Shown: piece after piece, positions 1 through 12,387 of the stretch
How the letters are laid out: every line of letters starts with the position of its first letter
Numbering within the stretch: the first letter of the stretch is position 1
Translations under genes and position numbers: made by a program
Source: Erigeron canadensis
Taxonomy: Eukaryota; Streptophyta; Magnoliopsida; Asterales; Asteraceae
Direction: 5' to 3'
NCBI RefSeq assembly: GCF_010389155.1
Contig: NC_057763.1
Coordinates: 5,146,649-5,210,648, forward strand
DNA: 64,000 bases
The notes under the pieces: model-generated
Databases searched by the model: none
What the model saw: the letters and a program-made list of their open reading frames with translations, nothing else
What the model was told of the DNA's origin: nothing

Positions 1-141
1 CCAGTGAAAAATAGGGACACTTGTATTCTATGTCAATGGTATTCGCCGCAACGCGCGTGTACTATGCTCGTATATATTAAACGGAGATATTAAAAATAGT
101 AAAATAAGAGAAAGGATAATTTAGGGTGATTAAATCTGTAA

Positions 142-451
142 TCTATACTATCTAATAAAACAAACCACCAATTTTTCCCTTAAACTTTTTGCCTTTGAAA
201 AACCAAAAATACTTTTCTCCTTTATTTACTAATCTAAACATTTTTATCTAATATACCTAAAATACCCTTAATGAAATAATTTACTGTATATATCTCCCAA
301 CAGTTAAAATAACTATAATACTACTTTTAACAACTATTGTTACATTTATCACCATCGTTTCCCCCCATTACCATCCCTACTGCCGTCCCCCCTGAACCCC
401 CCCCCCCCATTATTACCCCACCTTCGTTGTATTGTGCGGGTATAAGTCTAA
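142..451 (+). mobile_element. Helitron-like non-autonomous element
   Basis: The element begins with TC in the motif TCTATACTATCTAATAAAAC. It ends in a GC-rich stretch (TGTATTGTGCGGG, about 428-440) followed about ten bases later by CTAA, which fits the Helitron 5'-TC...CTRR-3' rule. Just inside the 3' end is a C-rich block (361-420), as in other copies of this family in the window. There is no coding sequence. The boundaries are inferred because Helitrons make no target duplication. Confidence 0.5.
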
Positions 452-1380
452 CTTGAGGGGGAAAAAAGTGAGACAAATGATTTATATGAGAGTATAAATT
501 ATAGTTGATAGCTTGTTCTAAGTGTTAGAATTGTCTATGAATTTATAAATGACAATAAAACAAATCAAATGAAAATAAAGAAAAAATTCTGAGAGAAAGA
601 CTGTCCTAAAAGGTGTTAAGACAATTTGCTAAATCAAGTATATATGAAAGAGTTTTTTCTACTTATGATGGTCTAGTAATAAACGTTTGGATTTTAAGAG
701 TAGAAATTATTAAAGGTTACAAGTTTAAATCATTTGAGCGAAAAAGTATACTTTTTATGGTCACGAAGGTTTACCAGCGAGTTAGCGACAACTACAGGCT
801 ACTCGCGAAGCATATGATCTCCCTGAGATTAGTATTAAGTAATGACAATGAGCAAATAAGTCACCACAGTTAAGAGTATTTGCCGATTAGAGGAAAATCC
901 TAATTTAGCAATGTGTAAGGCTTATAAAATCAACAAAAACTGCCACCTCCCGCTGCCCCCCATCATCCAGTGATGGCTCCTTGGTACTTCTTTTCAACTT
1001 GTAAGTGTGCTCATAAGGAAAATTTGAAAAGCAAAATGAGAGTGCATTCTATGTAGTATCTATATGAAATGAAATTTTAGTACATTTTAAGGTAACAAAT
1101 AGACGACTCAACCCTTAACTATTCTTTTATAACTAGCATAATACCCGTTTATATGTCATGTTTCAATTTTCCAAAACAAGTCGAATAGCATAACACGATA
1201 TGATACTTATAAAAAGTTAGGTTCATATGATTCACAAATTGTACAAGATATACTTGACACGCATTTAAGCATGACCATTATATTGAAACACACGTGACCT
1301 ATGCATTGTGTACTTGTTTATACGAGTACGTTAGTTAGAGATTTTGTTTTTATCAATACATGTAATAAGATAACTTAAAG
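452..1380. other. Intergenic, no gene recognised
   Basis: AT-rich sequence. An 86-codon open frame at 613-873 has no recognisable motif and reads like chance. No repeat with clear ends was found. Confidence 0.5.
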
Positions 1381-1393
1381 AAAAACATATGAA

Positions 1394-1616
1394 TTTTTTT
1401 TTTTTAAGACCAACAAGGGCCGGATCACGGGTATCCGGACTGAATACCGTAGACCTACCCGATCCCCTCCCCCGCCCGCCCCACCCGGTAAAAGCTCCAC
1501 GAAAGCCGGGACAAAATCTTGGCGGGCAATCACAGGCCAAGAGTATCAAACCTGTGACCTCTTGGACAAAAGTCTGGGTGTCCAACCACTGAGGTAATCA
1601 GTGAAGGACGGAAAAA
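1394..1616 (-). mobile_element. tRNA-derived SINE with poly(A) tail
   Basis: Read on the minus strand, the insertion has a pol III box A-like motif (TACCTCAGTGGTTGG) near its 5' end and a box B-like motif (GGTTTGATAC) about 45 bases on. A GC-rich body follows, and it ends in an A-run (the T-run at about 1394-1405 on the plus strand). It is flanked by a perfect 13-bp duplication, AAAAACATATGAA, at 1381-1393 and 1617-1629. Head, tail and TSD together support a SINE. Confidence 0.8.
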
Positions 1617-1629
1617 AAAAACATATGAA

Positions 1630-2627
1630 ATAATGTAGATCATATAATGGGTTTGAAAAAACAAACTTGTTAAATTAAATGAAGGCTACAAAAGTCGTTA
1701 GGTACTCTTAGGTTGTTCGACTAGAGAGTTTGGAGTACTTTTGTCTGTGCAAGGAGCATTCAGGGGGTCAAAACGGACAAAGCGGAGAGTACTCGGCCAA
1801 TTCGGATCCACTCACAGCCCTACCTTGTCACGAGTAATCGGCTCGAATCGGGGATGCAACAATGAATTAGATGAACTCGACATGATTGTGTTTTAAATCT
1901 TTTAGGAAAGCCATTACCACACCCCGCCGCCACCACCCGTTGTCCGCCACCATCACATCACCGTCGCTACAATCAACATCACCGCATCGCATGATGCGTC
2001 TAGTAGTTATTCAAGTATAACCATATGCAAGTATTGTAGCAATGAAACTTGATTTGAAACATATTTGGCGTAAGGAAATACTTAAATTAACTCCTTTTAA
2101 CCACATTATTTTTTAACAATATGTTTGGGCATAACGACATTTTTTTCTTTATATACACATCTCCAATTTTAGAGCAACCTGATTATTTCAGGAAAAACAT
2201 ATCTCCATTCAAAGATCATTTTACTCACATCCAGTTTTAAACCAAAAATCATAATATCATAAGTCCTCCGAATATTAGTCTATATAAAAAAAGTCAAAAA
2301 TGAATGGGTGATTGATTTGCAAAACCCCTAAAAAAGTTTAACTACTCTCTAGCAAAGTATTGTAGCATTGCTATAATGACTGTTGTGAAAATCTAGTTCT
2401 TGTAGGACTTATGACGACTAAGGAAAAACTAATACACATTGGATAATAGAGCATCAATTCAAGCATGGTCAAACAATGTAAAGAAAGACATATCTTAGTA
2501 ATTTTATTTAACTACTCCATTAATATGTTGCTATGGAGATTTAGATAGAATTATTCATATAGTGATAATAATACACTCATTTAGATTAAATGGCATGTAT
2601 TTGATGGAATAATGTTCAATTATGTTT
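1630..2627. other. Intergenic with one Helitron 3' end
   Basis: Mostly AT-rich. A moderately GC-rich block at about 1690-1860 has no open frame I recognise. A Helitron-like 3' terminus lies at 1983-2003: hairpin CGCATCGCATGATGCG, then T and CTAG, preceded by a CCACC-rich stretch (1918-1980). Its 5' end was not found. Confidence 0.4.
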
Positions 2628-2640
2628 CTTGCAAACAATG

Positions 2641-2929
2641 GCGGCTCAAGGTTTTTAGAGACCTCAAACGAAATTAATTTTGAAGGCCTAATCCATTACC
2701 ATATAAATTTAAAAAAAAAAAAACTCGACTTTTGTTATTCAACTACTAGTAATAAAAAAGATACAGATGTTGATACAAAAACTAAAAAGGCGTTACTGCA
2801 ATATAAGTTATATAATGATACTTAGTCCAAAATCTAAATATTAATTTTAATATACAGGATATTGAGGCCTTGAAAATTTAGAGGCCTAAAACGATCGCCT
2901 AGTTTCGTAGTACTATTGAGCCACCTCTG
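2641..2929. mobile_element. Small insertion with 13-bp target duplication
   Basis: A 289-bp insertion is flanked by a perfect direct repeat, CTTGCAAACAATG (2628-2640 and 2930-2942). Its ends carry a short inverted motif: GGCTCAA near the left end and TTGAGCC near the right. The inside is AT-rich and non-coding. The long TSD suggests retroposition (SINE or LINE end), while the inverted ends would suit a DNA element. The class is unresolved. Confidence 0.6.
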
Positions 2930-2942
2930 CTTGCAAACAATG

Positions 2943-4483
2943 TGTAAAAGCTTAAGATACGTGCATGTTGTGTGGAGTGAAGCTAAATAGCTCAAAAACG
3001 AATGAATATGAACATCCCATCATTACCTTGCGGTAATGGTTTCGTGCAAAATACAATGGTTGTCACAAAGACGAGATTGCAAGACGGACTAAATGTTGTG
3101 CACTCTGCTTGACAAAAGCTTCCAAAAACTTTTAAACATAAAGGCACAAAGCATGAAAGTATTATTAAAATAATTAATCTTTACCAAAAAGATCATCATA
3201 TTTTCTTTTTTTCTGAAGCTTTTAAACATAAGTTTTTTAAAAATTTATATAACAAAAAAAATGATAAAATTGATATTTTAATTTTAGAAACTTCAAAAGT
3301 AATATTTTTGGTTTGGTATGAGTTGTCCAATGTTGAAAACAACCTTGTTAAAAAGTCATTTTATACTACAATCATGTCAAATGAATATACTGCTAGTACA
3401 TATACTACTCGTATGATATAATAAAAATACAAAGATTTGCCTAAACAATACAAAAAGTGGTGATAATTGAAATTGAAGTTCAAATTGAAATTGAAATAGA
3501 AATAGAACAATTCTTAAAAACACAAAAGGGGCAGAAACAACAGAGGAGTGGTCCTTCCAAAGGATGTGAGAAATGACTGGGGCCTCTGTCTTGTCCTTTC
3601 CTCTGTTTCCATTCTTCCTCACACCTCTCCACAATACACACACTAGATTACACTCCACACACATATCTATATCTATATCTATTTGCAGAGGCATAGAGAG
3701 GTGGATTCCTGTCATCATTGCAGGATCTCTTCTCCATTCTCGTGATCTTTTTTTTAAACAAACAAACACCAAACTTCCAGTCTCTGATTCTTCTTATTGG
3801 TGACATATTTTCATCTGGGTAACCACAATTCATGATTATGCTTCTCTGCCCCCTTTCCAATCTTCTTTGATACACATACACCTATACCTATACATAACTA
3901 CATATAAATATTTGTATCTATATATGCCTCCACTTTCCTCATTTAGCTAAGTAAGTGGTTCTCGTCCTTTAGATAATAACAAAATCCTCTGTCTTTCATT
4001 GTTTCATTCGCCCTTCAAGATTGCATTTTTTTTATATTGGTTTCTAATTTTAGTTTCTGGGTTTGTCTTTGTTTTGCTTGAATATTCTAAAGTTTCTTCC
4101 TTTTTGGCTTTTTTCCTTCAATAAATCACTACTTCTAATCATACAAAAAAGAAACTTACTTTTTAGGGTTTAGGGTTTTTCTCCTATGTTTTTCTTTAGT
4201 TTTTTCATCAAAACCCAACTGTTATTCTAATCATTTTTATAACTTCTTTTAAAATTTCATTTGGGTTTTTCACAATTTTTTCTAGAATCTTGTTAGATTT
4301 AGGGGTTATCTGTTGTTGTTGTTGTTGATGATGATGATGTTGTTGTAACTACTTGTGTACTCCTTGTTATTGAATCTTTTTGACAAATTTAGTGAATTTA
4401 TCTTGAACTCACAAAAAAGTTGAGAACTTTTGATTGAATGGGTTGGTGAATTTTTATGTAAATTAAATTCTTGAAATATAAAA
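2943..4483. other. Upstream region and probable 5' UTR of the CIA2-like gene
   Basis: There is no coding feature. From about 3560 the plus strand becomes pyrimidine-rich, with CT tracts and a short (TCTATA)n run at 3665-3681, typical of a plant promoter and leader. A (GTT)n(GAT)n run lies at 4312-4344. A long leader for the gene starting at 4484 is likely, possibly with a leader intron. I could not fix the transcription start. Confidence 0.4.
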
Positions 4484-7400
4484 ATGTCATCTTGTTTAAG
4501 TTCAAGAGCTTGTGGGTTTGATGTTGAGCATATGCTAAAATGGCCATGTACTATTATGTCAAGTAGAACAACCTCAAATTCATCCTCTCCATCTTCAACT
4601 TTATCAGAATCTAGCAATTCCCCAATAGGAATCTCTACACGAAAGCCACGGACACCGCGAAAAAGACCTAATCAAACTTACAATGAAGCAGCTGCTCTGC
4701 TTTCCATGGCTTGTCCCAACATTTTTAGCACCAAATATCTCACTAAAAGAACCACTAACTTGCCCAATATTACTAGACTACACCTTAATGAGGAACCAGA
4801 ATTGATTTGGTCATTTCAGGCAGTAGAGAACTCTGGGTTTCTACTCGGGCCACGAGTTATAGAAAAGCCCGGTTTAGTGACCGGGCCAAAGGTTGTGAGT
4901 TTAAGCCCGAATGCAGGGGAAGGGGAAACCGACCCGAGTTGTGTTTGTGTGGATTTGAGTGATGAGTGTCTTGATGATTTTGATACTGAGTCACTTCTTG
5001 ATGAGGAAATTGAACTAGGGATTGATAGTATAATGGGTGATTCAAAATTGAATGAAGAAAATAATGAATTAGGTAATAACATTGCTTATGATTACAACAC
5101 TTGTTATGGGTATCCAGTTGGACTAGGATTTGGGTTAGTAAATGGAGTGAGGGCATTGCGAAAAGGCGGTGAACGGAGTTGGTGTAGCGTTCCATTGGTG
5201 AACGTGGTGAATTTATCGACCTCCGTGGTTATGACAAAAGGTGAGAAATCGGCTGTTGGAAAGAAAATGAAGAAGAAGAAAGTAGAGAACTTGATGAAAT
5301 TGGAAAAAGGGAATGTGAAGCCCGAAAATGGGCATGGGTTAGGGCTAAAATTGAACTACGACGATGTTTTGAATGCTTGGTCGGATAAAGAGTTGCCGAT
5401 GCCCGAGGAACTTTCACAGTCCTCGTCTTCGGGGGTTGATATCAATGTAAGTCAGCTCTTAATGGTATCGATTTCAATTTGTCACGTTTTGTTCTTGTAT
5501 ACTTAAAAAAAATAAAAGTACTCCGTAACAACTTATGCAATTGGTACCATTTAGGTCTTTTAAGTTAGATTTCAAGTAGTGTACAATGTAAGTATTGAGT
5601 TAATTTTGAAATGAGATCATATGAGTAAACTGCAAAGTGTAAATTCTAAGTTCTACATAAGTACATAGTAACAATGAAGCCGGACTAAAAAGTACTTGTG
5701 ATATGAGTCACCTAAAACATGTCTAATAAATAATTACTACTTTTTATTCACCTCAAACATGTGGGTAAAAAGTTTTATTTTTGTATAAATATATATCTGG
5801 GTCAATAAATTTAAAATGTACTCTATTTTCTTTTCATGAAATATATGTTTCGCACATGAATCTTGCACATGGTTTGTTGTAAGGAAATACCTTAAGATTA
5901 AATAATGTTTTGTATATTTTAATATATACTTAACTTGTTGTATAGGTTATTCACTATAGAAAAAGTGGTTGGTGCATCTAACCCAAAATCACTTTGATTG
6001 ATTATTTGTACTAAACTCTATAGTTAGCATCACTAATGAGACTTGTTGTACATGTGTATTATTTGGGTTATAATTCATTAAAAAATAATTGCTTGCATCT
6101 ATTTAATAAATCTTATTTAAATTTTATTGATAAGTCATGGTGTCCATTGTATTGAATTAAAGAGTTAAAGTGTATAAAATAATAATAATAATTGCATGAA
6201 TTTTTTATTCAAAATAATCAATTATGAAAAATAATTCAAAGTAGAAAATTGATTTTTATTTTTGTCGATTATAAAAATATTTTACATGTTTGAACATCAA
6301 CTTAACTTTCTATTTTGGATCACCTTTTCACTTTTATATTTAGTTTATGGGTTTTGTTTAATACAATCACTCATTGTACATCTATAATAAAAATTTTGGG
6401 ATTAATTTTTGATATGAAAGGTATAATTTTTTTTTTGATGTACATTAAGAACTAAACTGTATTTAGCATTTTTTTATAATTTGTAGAATTGAAAGTTATG
6501 CAAATAGTTCTGAAAATAACATAATAATAAATAAATTAATAATATTTGTTTATTAATTAAAAATGAGCTAAGAAATGATACGAAGAAAATGTATGTAATG
6601 GCAGGCAAGAGCGGCTAAGATTGATTTGTTCTCCGAAAACGGTGGGTGGAGCGAATCAGGTGCAACGGGGCGTTGTATGGACAAAAAGAAAATCAGGCAT
6701 CAAGTCAAAAATGCCGTCCCGGATAAACGGCCCAGATGCAAGGTACCTTTTCATTTATATACCAATTTCCATTTTTCATATTTATAAGTCAAAATACAAA
6801 ATTTTAAGTCAAAATAGAATCTATCTAAACTATAAAGAGTAATAAAATTACAGTTATTTTCATTAATTTCATAATTTGTTAATTCTGATTTTTATTAGTT
6901 ATCATAATGTATAATCTTTATGGCAGAACATACAAGTCTAAAAATATGTATCAAATCTGAAGTACTTTTGGTTGTATCGGTTTTGAGTCTGATTCCATTA
7001 TGTTTTACTTTTAATTCGGCTGTTTTTTTTTTTTTTGAAAAACTAGATTCTTTTCTTTTCATCACGTTATTTACTTGGGGCGTGTAAGGTCGGTTAATCA
7101 AAAGTATCGGTTTATAGTGGGTCGGTTTATAATAACTGTTAAGGAGTTGAACTAGTCCAATAATGTGAGCGTGGTTCATGAACGTTTGGGACCAAACCGA
7201 CACCAAAACACTGCTATATGTTTTACCTCTTTGGTTCTATTTCTAAATTTCTGGATTAGGTTCAATGTATGTGGTCTAGTTTTGGAATTGTACATATCCT
7301 CAAAGAATAGACATTTATAATAGAGATAGAGATTTTTTAATAAAAAAACATAACTTTGTTATAGTTTTTCGATAGTTATATTTACTTTGAAATGACAAGA

Positions 7401-7600
7401 AATAACAACTTTGTCATAATGCTATTCAAGTATTGACACTAAATAATGCGAATTTTAAATTACAAAATGATAGTAGCTCATGACGAAAAGTAGAAGTATG
7501 AGTTGGGAATTATGACCACGTCTAAGTTTTGTAATTTTTGTATTTACAGGGACGCTTTGTGAAAAAGACAAACCATGCCGCTTGCAACGAGGAAACGTGA
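4484..7600 (+). CDS. CIA2-like: CIA2/CIL-like CCT-motif transcription regulator
   Basis: Three exons are predicted: 4484-5446, 6605-6742 and 7550-7600, all phase 0, giving 383 aa. CIA2 and CIL are nuclear regulators that promote chloroplast protein import and plastid ribosome genes. The N-terminus (MSSCLSSRACGFDVEHM, then SESSNSPIGISTRKPRTPRK and RPNQTYNEAAALLSMACPNIF) matches the family as I know it, as do the acidic DTESLLDEEIELGIDSIMGD (about residues 167-186) and the Lys-rich stretch near 258-266. Exon 2 starts ARAAKIDLFSENGG. The C-terminal half of the CCT motif is clear (KKKIRHQV, DKRPRCK, then GRFVKK in exon 3), and the last intron splits CCT before GRFV, as is usual for CCT genes. The first half of CCT is unrecognisable in frame (residues about 336-348). 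Donors (CAATGTAAGT, AAGGTACC) and acceptors (GCAG, TACAG) are good. The family call is strong; whether the gene is functional is doubtful. Confidence 0.85.
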
Positions 7601-8504
7601 AGTAAAAAAAATCAGTTAACTCCTCCAACTTTTGTTACACTTTTACTTTAGTCCTCTTACTTTTGTTTCTACATTTCAAGCCCTTTTGTTTCTTTCTTTT
7701 TGCACACCAATATTGTAACCACAATATGTACATATATGTGAAACAAAGAAAGAATGAAGTCAAATAGTTCAGCCATGGTCTTCTGATTCTACTATTTTTG
7801 TCATAAAATTTGGCTAATCATGGTTTTCAGAAATATGGTATGTTAGTATATACTCCGTATTAAAACATTATACATAAAAAAAATTGTTGTTTTTTAAAAG
7901 GTTGGGCATTAACCAACACAACAAGGATTTAGCAACTCCATAAGGATACTGGCCATTCGCTATAAAGACCTGTTCCGGGGTTAATTGTCTGGTCATATAC
8001 AACTTATAGTTCTAAAGACTACAAAATACATATAACCTCCATATCTTGGGTCCCACACACAAATGACATGGAGTAGTAAAACTGGTAAGTTAATATCAAG
8101 TCATGCTTAGGTGTTTTAAGCTTACATATGTATACGTGTGTTATATGCTCAGGGAAATTAGAGGGGGAATGCTTGTTCGGCCACTACTTAGGTTTCAATA
8201 GAAGGCACGTACAAGAGATGGACTAAGCTTTTGGTACATTCATGTACATGATCATAGAAGATCGATATGCAACTTTTGAAAGAAAAGTATGTATATATTA
8301 TATCTATATATAGATTATGACTGGAAGAAGTGACACCCTTATGTAATCTAGAATAGCTCAAAATTCTTTCTAGATTATGTAATTTTGTTGTTGGATGTTT
8401 CCTTCCTTTAAAGTTTAAAACATTTCTATGATTGAAGTAGTCCATAGATGGTTTATCTTTGTATCGGTTGATCTTATAAAAGATATTTATGAGGTTGCTA
8501 TCGC
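7601..8504. other. Downstream intergenic region
   Basis: This holds the 3' flank of the CIA2-like gene and AT-rich sequence. I saw no second gene or delimited repeat. A 108-codon minus-strand frame at 8188-8514 has no recognisable motif. Confidence 0.4.
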
Positions 8505-8509
8505 GAAGA

Positions 8510-8690
8510 ACCAAGGTGGTTTAGTGGTTAGACGTCTTACTAACCCCCACAAGATGTCTGTGGTTTGATCATTTTCGTAAACATCTTAAGGTGGTCAATG
8601 ATAGGGTTCGAAAACAGTCACCGAATACTCTGGTTGACTGGTTGAGCTGTATACATCTAAGTGAAAACATCTCCATCATTTACGTTGTAA
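8510..8690 (+). mobile_element. Possible tRNA-derived SINE relic
   Basis: A box A-like motif (GGTGGTTTAGTGGTTAGACG) at about 8515-8534 is followed by a box B-like motif (TGTGGTTTGATC) near 8560, the spacing expected of a tRNA-like SINE head. No clear tail or target duplication was found, so this is a relic or a chance tRNA-like match. Confidence 0.4.
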
Positions 8691-9041
8691 GCGTCAAATG
8701 CAATATGATCCATAACACCACCTTTGCGTTACATCAGCTTTCACTTGTGCAATCGTTTTGACCGTTATGGATGCAAAACGACTCATAACATAAAAAACCA
8801 CATTTTTCATAGGTAAATATATGTACCGACACACATATACAGTTAAAAAAAAAGAGTTGGCCGAACACATTAGCGTTGGAACCCTGAACGTCTTCGTTGA
8901 TGTGAGGCGTCAAAATGGGGGATAGGGAGGGGTTGAGCACCGAATCACCAGGTAGTGACCCTGACCCGTATCCGTTTCATACTGCATGTTCTTAATGTAC
9001 CAAAACAAACCAGACTCAACCAGACTCTTGTCTATCCTTCA

Positions 9042-9049
9042 TATATATA
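9042..9049 (+). promoter_or_regulatory. Candidate TATA box of the clathrin assembly gene
   Basis: TATATATA lies about 230 bp upstream of the ATG at 9280, with an A-rich leader (9110-9260) in between. The position is reasonable for a leader of about 200 nt. AT-rich surroundings make chance matches common. Confidence 0.35.
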
Positions 9050-9279
9050 CAACTATAATAACCAGATATTCAATATTAACAGCATTCCTTAAAAAATATT
9101 GCAATATTGTTGTTCAAACTCAAATATTATCATCATCAACAACAAAATAGAGGAAGAACAACAATAACAAGAACAAAAACAAAAACCAATATCCAACATC
9201 CACTAATTTCCTCAAATTCAAAACTTTCAATGTTTTGATTTCCATAAGACATATACATAAGAAAAATTAAGAAACGTTC

Positions 9280-12200
9280 ATGGCTACATTTGAACGATGG
9301 AGAAGAGCCTATGGAGCTATCAAAGACTCAACAACCGTTACCCTTGCAAAAGTCAGCAGTGATTTCAAGGTTTCTTCATAATTCCTTAATTCAAACCGCA
9401 TTTTTCATATTACAAAGATATGATGCCATTTTACGATCTGATACAAGTTGTCGTGTTTATTCAAAGCATATTGATATTGCCATTGTGAAAGCTACAAATC
9501 ATGAAGAATGCCCTCCTAAAGACCTTCATGTTAAAAGTAAATTTTTCTTCCATTGTTTTCGTTGTTGTTTTGCAAGAATTTGTTGCATTTAATTCTTGGT
9601 AATGTTAGGGATCATCGGTGCAACGTCTATTGCTGTACCACGAGCAGATGTTGGATACTGCATCCATACGCTTTCCAGGAGATTAACAAAGACCAAGAAT
9701 TGGATTGTAAGTATGTCATTTCTTATACTTATTGATCTTAATCATTTGTATATCAAAAACCATATTTTTGGCATTTGTTTCCTTTCATGTTATATTCAGG
9801 TGGCGGTGAAGACCTTGATGGTTTTACATAGGATTTTGAGAGAGGGCGATCCTAGTTTTAGAGAAGAGTTACTGGTTCATTCTCGCAGAAGGAAACTTTT
9901 CCAGATTCCGGAATTCAGAGATGAATCTAGCCAGCTTGGTAACCAACGTGGCTTGAATGTATATGAGTTGGAAGTTGTTATTTTAGAAAAGCCCTTTGTG
10001 ACATACTTTTTTTATTCATGGAAAACAGCTTGTGATTGTTCTTCGTGGATACGAAACTATGCTACGTATCTTGAAGAACGATTAGAGTGTTACAGAGTTT
10101 TGGGATTTGACATTGAGACAGAACGTTTCACAATAGCGCCAGGATCAGGCAAGGTATGATGTAATTTTATTTTCTTTTAAGGGGTTTTTGGATTTGCGTT
10201 CTAAAATTGTATTTACATCTCACACGCCATTTAGAAGTTTTTCAAATAAATGTCAAAAGTTTTAGTAACATAACTAGAAAGTGTTACTAAACAAGTGGGT
10301 GCTTGAGATTACATTTAAAACTGCATTTGAAAAATGCAGATAATCAAAGTTTATTGGAAAAACACAGATAAAATCGATTTTTGTTGAAACAATTAACACA
10401 ATAATTGGAGAAACATTACTAAACATGATTCCAAACACCCTTTGTGGATTGTGTATAACAGGCTTATAGTAGAACTCGGGTCATGCACATTGACGAGCTA
10501 CTTGATCAGCTACCTGCTATGCAACAACTTCTCCATCGTCTCATAGCTTGTCAGGTGAATGTTTGATAAACTTTTAGATCCATTTTTCGATTAATGGTGC
10601 TTTATGTCTTCCTAAAAGGTACACATGTTTTTTTGTTTTCTGTAGCCCGAGGGAGTAGCATACATTAATAGTCTTATACAACATGCCTTGACTCTAGTAC
10701 TCAAGGAAAGTCTGAAGATCTATTCTGTGATCAATGATGGCATAATCAAACTTGTTGATGCGGTACCTATTTTTCTCATATTGATTGTTTGATCGAGTTT
10801 CAGTTACAAGTTAATGATCTGTACTTTCAACCAGTTCTTCGATCTGTCAAAAGATGATGCCGTTAATGCTTTAAACATCTACAAAAAAGCCGGAAAACAG
10901 GTTTAAAACCATTCCTTCCAGCCCAAATCTCATACATTAATGTTTTTTTGGTTCTAATCTTTAGATAAAATGTAGACTGAACAGCTTATAGAGTTCTACA
11001 ATCTCGGGAAACATCTGCGTGCTGCTATGAACATCCAGTTTCCATCATTGACTCAGGTTTGTATATGCGGAACGATCTTTTTGAGTGTTTAAATCCGTAC
11101 ATAGTTTTTAATCTAATCTTTTTAAAACTTTCAGCCTCCACCTTCGTTTCTTGTAACTATGGAGGAACATATACAAGGAGCTTCTTCGAATAGTTCTGTT
11201 TTAAATATCAACCTGGTGAGGTCTATTGATCATCTTTCGTATAGTTAACATATTCATGAAATTAGAGATAAATATTTGTTTCTTGTTTTGATACAAAATT
11301 GAAGGAGCATCAAGATATGAATGAGCAATCTCCACGAGAAATCAAAGAAGTCGAAAACAAAGAGGCCTTACAAGATCACGGACCCGAATCAAAGCTTACG
11401 AAAGAGGTAGAAGAAGTCGAAAACAAAGAGGCCTTACAAGATCAAGGACCCGTATTAAAACCTATAAAAGAGGTAGAAGAAGTTCTACCACTCATCAGCA
11501 TTGATAATACAGATTGTCCAGTGAGTACTAAATGCTCGAATATTTCACTTTTTTCATGCTCAACCTTTCAATGAATAAATAATCATAACTTCAGTTCTAC
11601 TGGCGCGTTTTTTCAAATTTATGGCAGGATTTGAAAGAAACAACCTCAAAATTTGCAGAATTAGACGTTAGTGAAGCTCTTCCCATCATTAAGGCAGGTA
11701 AATGTCCTATTGTAACACCTTAAGAAATTACTAAATTACTGACAGACAGGAAAAGATGCTTGGTGTATTGATTAACCTGTCTATAAAACTGTTTTTGAGC
11801 AGGTAAAATGTTTGAAAAAACATCAAACTGTTGGGAGCTTGCGGTTGTTACCTCATCAAGTAACACCAATAACAATGCCAATGCCCTACCACAGGGCAAA
11901 CTGGTTAGTGAATACTATTTGTGTCTTTCGAATTAGTAGTCGTGGGGTGATGAGTGACCTTTAACACGTGTTCATGGTTTCATTTTTACAGGGTGGTGGA
12001 TTTGACAAGATGATACTCTACAGTTTATATGAAGATAACATTGCAAAGAAACATATACAAAATCAATACGGTTTGCAATATGACCCCTATCATTGCCACC
12101 ACCATCTATTACCAAACCAAGCCCAGTTTGTGTCTGGTGGAGTGGCTCCACCACTCGCTATACAGACAACCATTATGCACCAACAGACGCAACAACAACA

Positions 12201-12387
12201 ACATATGATGAACCAACAACCATGTCACCAACAATATCAGCGCTGGTATCAACAACAAAATATATGCATAACATACAATCATCAACGATCATCAAACCAG
12301 TATCTACAACGACAGGTGATGGATCCAAAACCGTACGTGTTTGGGGATGGAATTAATAATCTACAGAGTAATCATGGATTAATATAG
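9280..12387 (+). CDS. ANTH-domain clathrin assembly protein (AP180/PICALM type)
   Basis: Fourteen exons are predicted: 9280-9369, 9467-9536, 9609-9706, 9800-9938, 10029-10153, 10462-10554, 10646-10762, 10835-10900, 10976-11056, 11135-11215, 11305-11520, 11628-11697, 11803-11903 and 11992-12387. All junctions keep frame, giving 580 aa. These proteins bind PI(4,5)P2 at the plasma membrane or TGN and recruit clathrin. The start is MATFERWRRAYGAIKDSTTV. ANTH runs to about residue 293, with VKATNHEECPPKDLH (about 38-52), EERLECYRVLGFDIETE and LPAMQQLLHRLIACQPEG. The PI(4,5)P2 motif normally reads KX9KX(K/R)(H/Y); here the R/K is L. The fourth intron (9939-10028) stays open in frame, so a retained-intron reading is possible, but removing it restores LACDCSSW. 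Exon 11 encodes an acidic tandem repeat (KEVENKEALQD twice). The C-terminus has GGGFDKMILYSLYEDNIAKK and a Gln/His-rich tail. I saw no NPF motif. Family certain; ortholog unassigned. Confidence 0.92.

Noticed and set aside
613..873. 86-codon open frame on the plus strand
   Set aside because: Composition and lack of any motif look like chance in AT-rich DNA; no start context, partner exon or repeat relation.
3377..3881. Overlapping open frames on both strands upstream of the CIA2-like gene
   Set aside because: They follow pyrimidine-rich leader sequence and simple repeats, with no recognisable domain.
6621..6842. Open frame across exon 2 and intron 2 of the CIA2-like gene
   Set aside because: It is in the wrong frame for the intact CCT half and runs into the intron. 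Only its short GGANQVQR stretch is of interest, as a possible frameshift relic.
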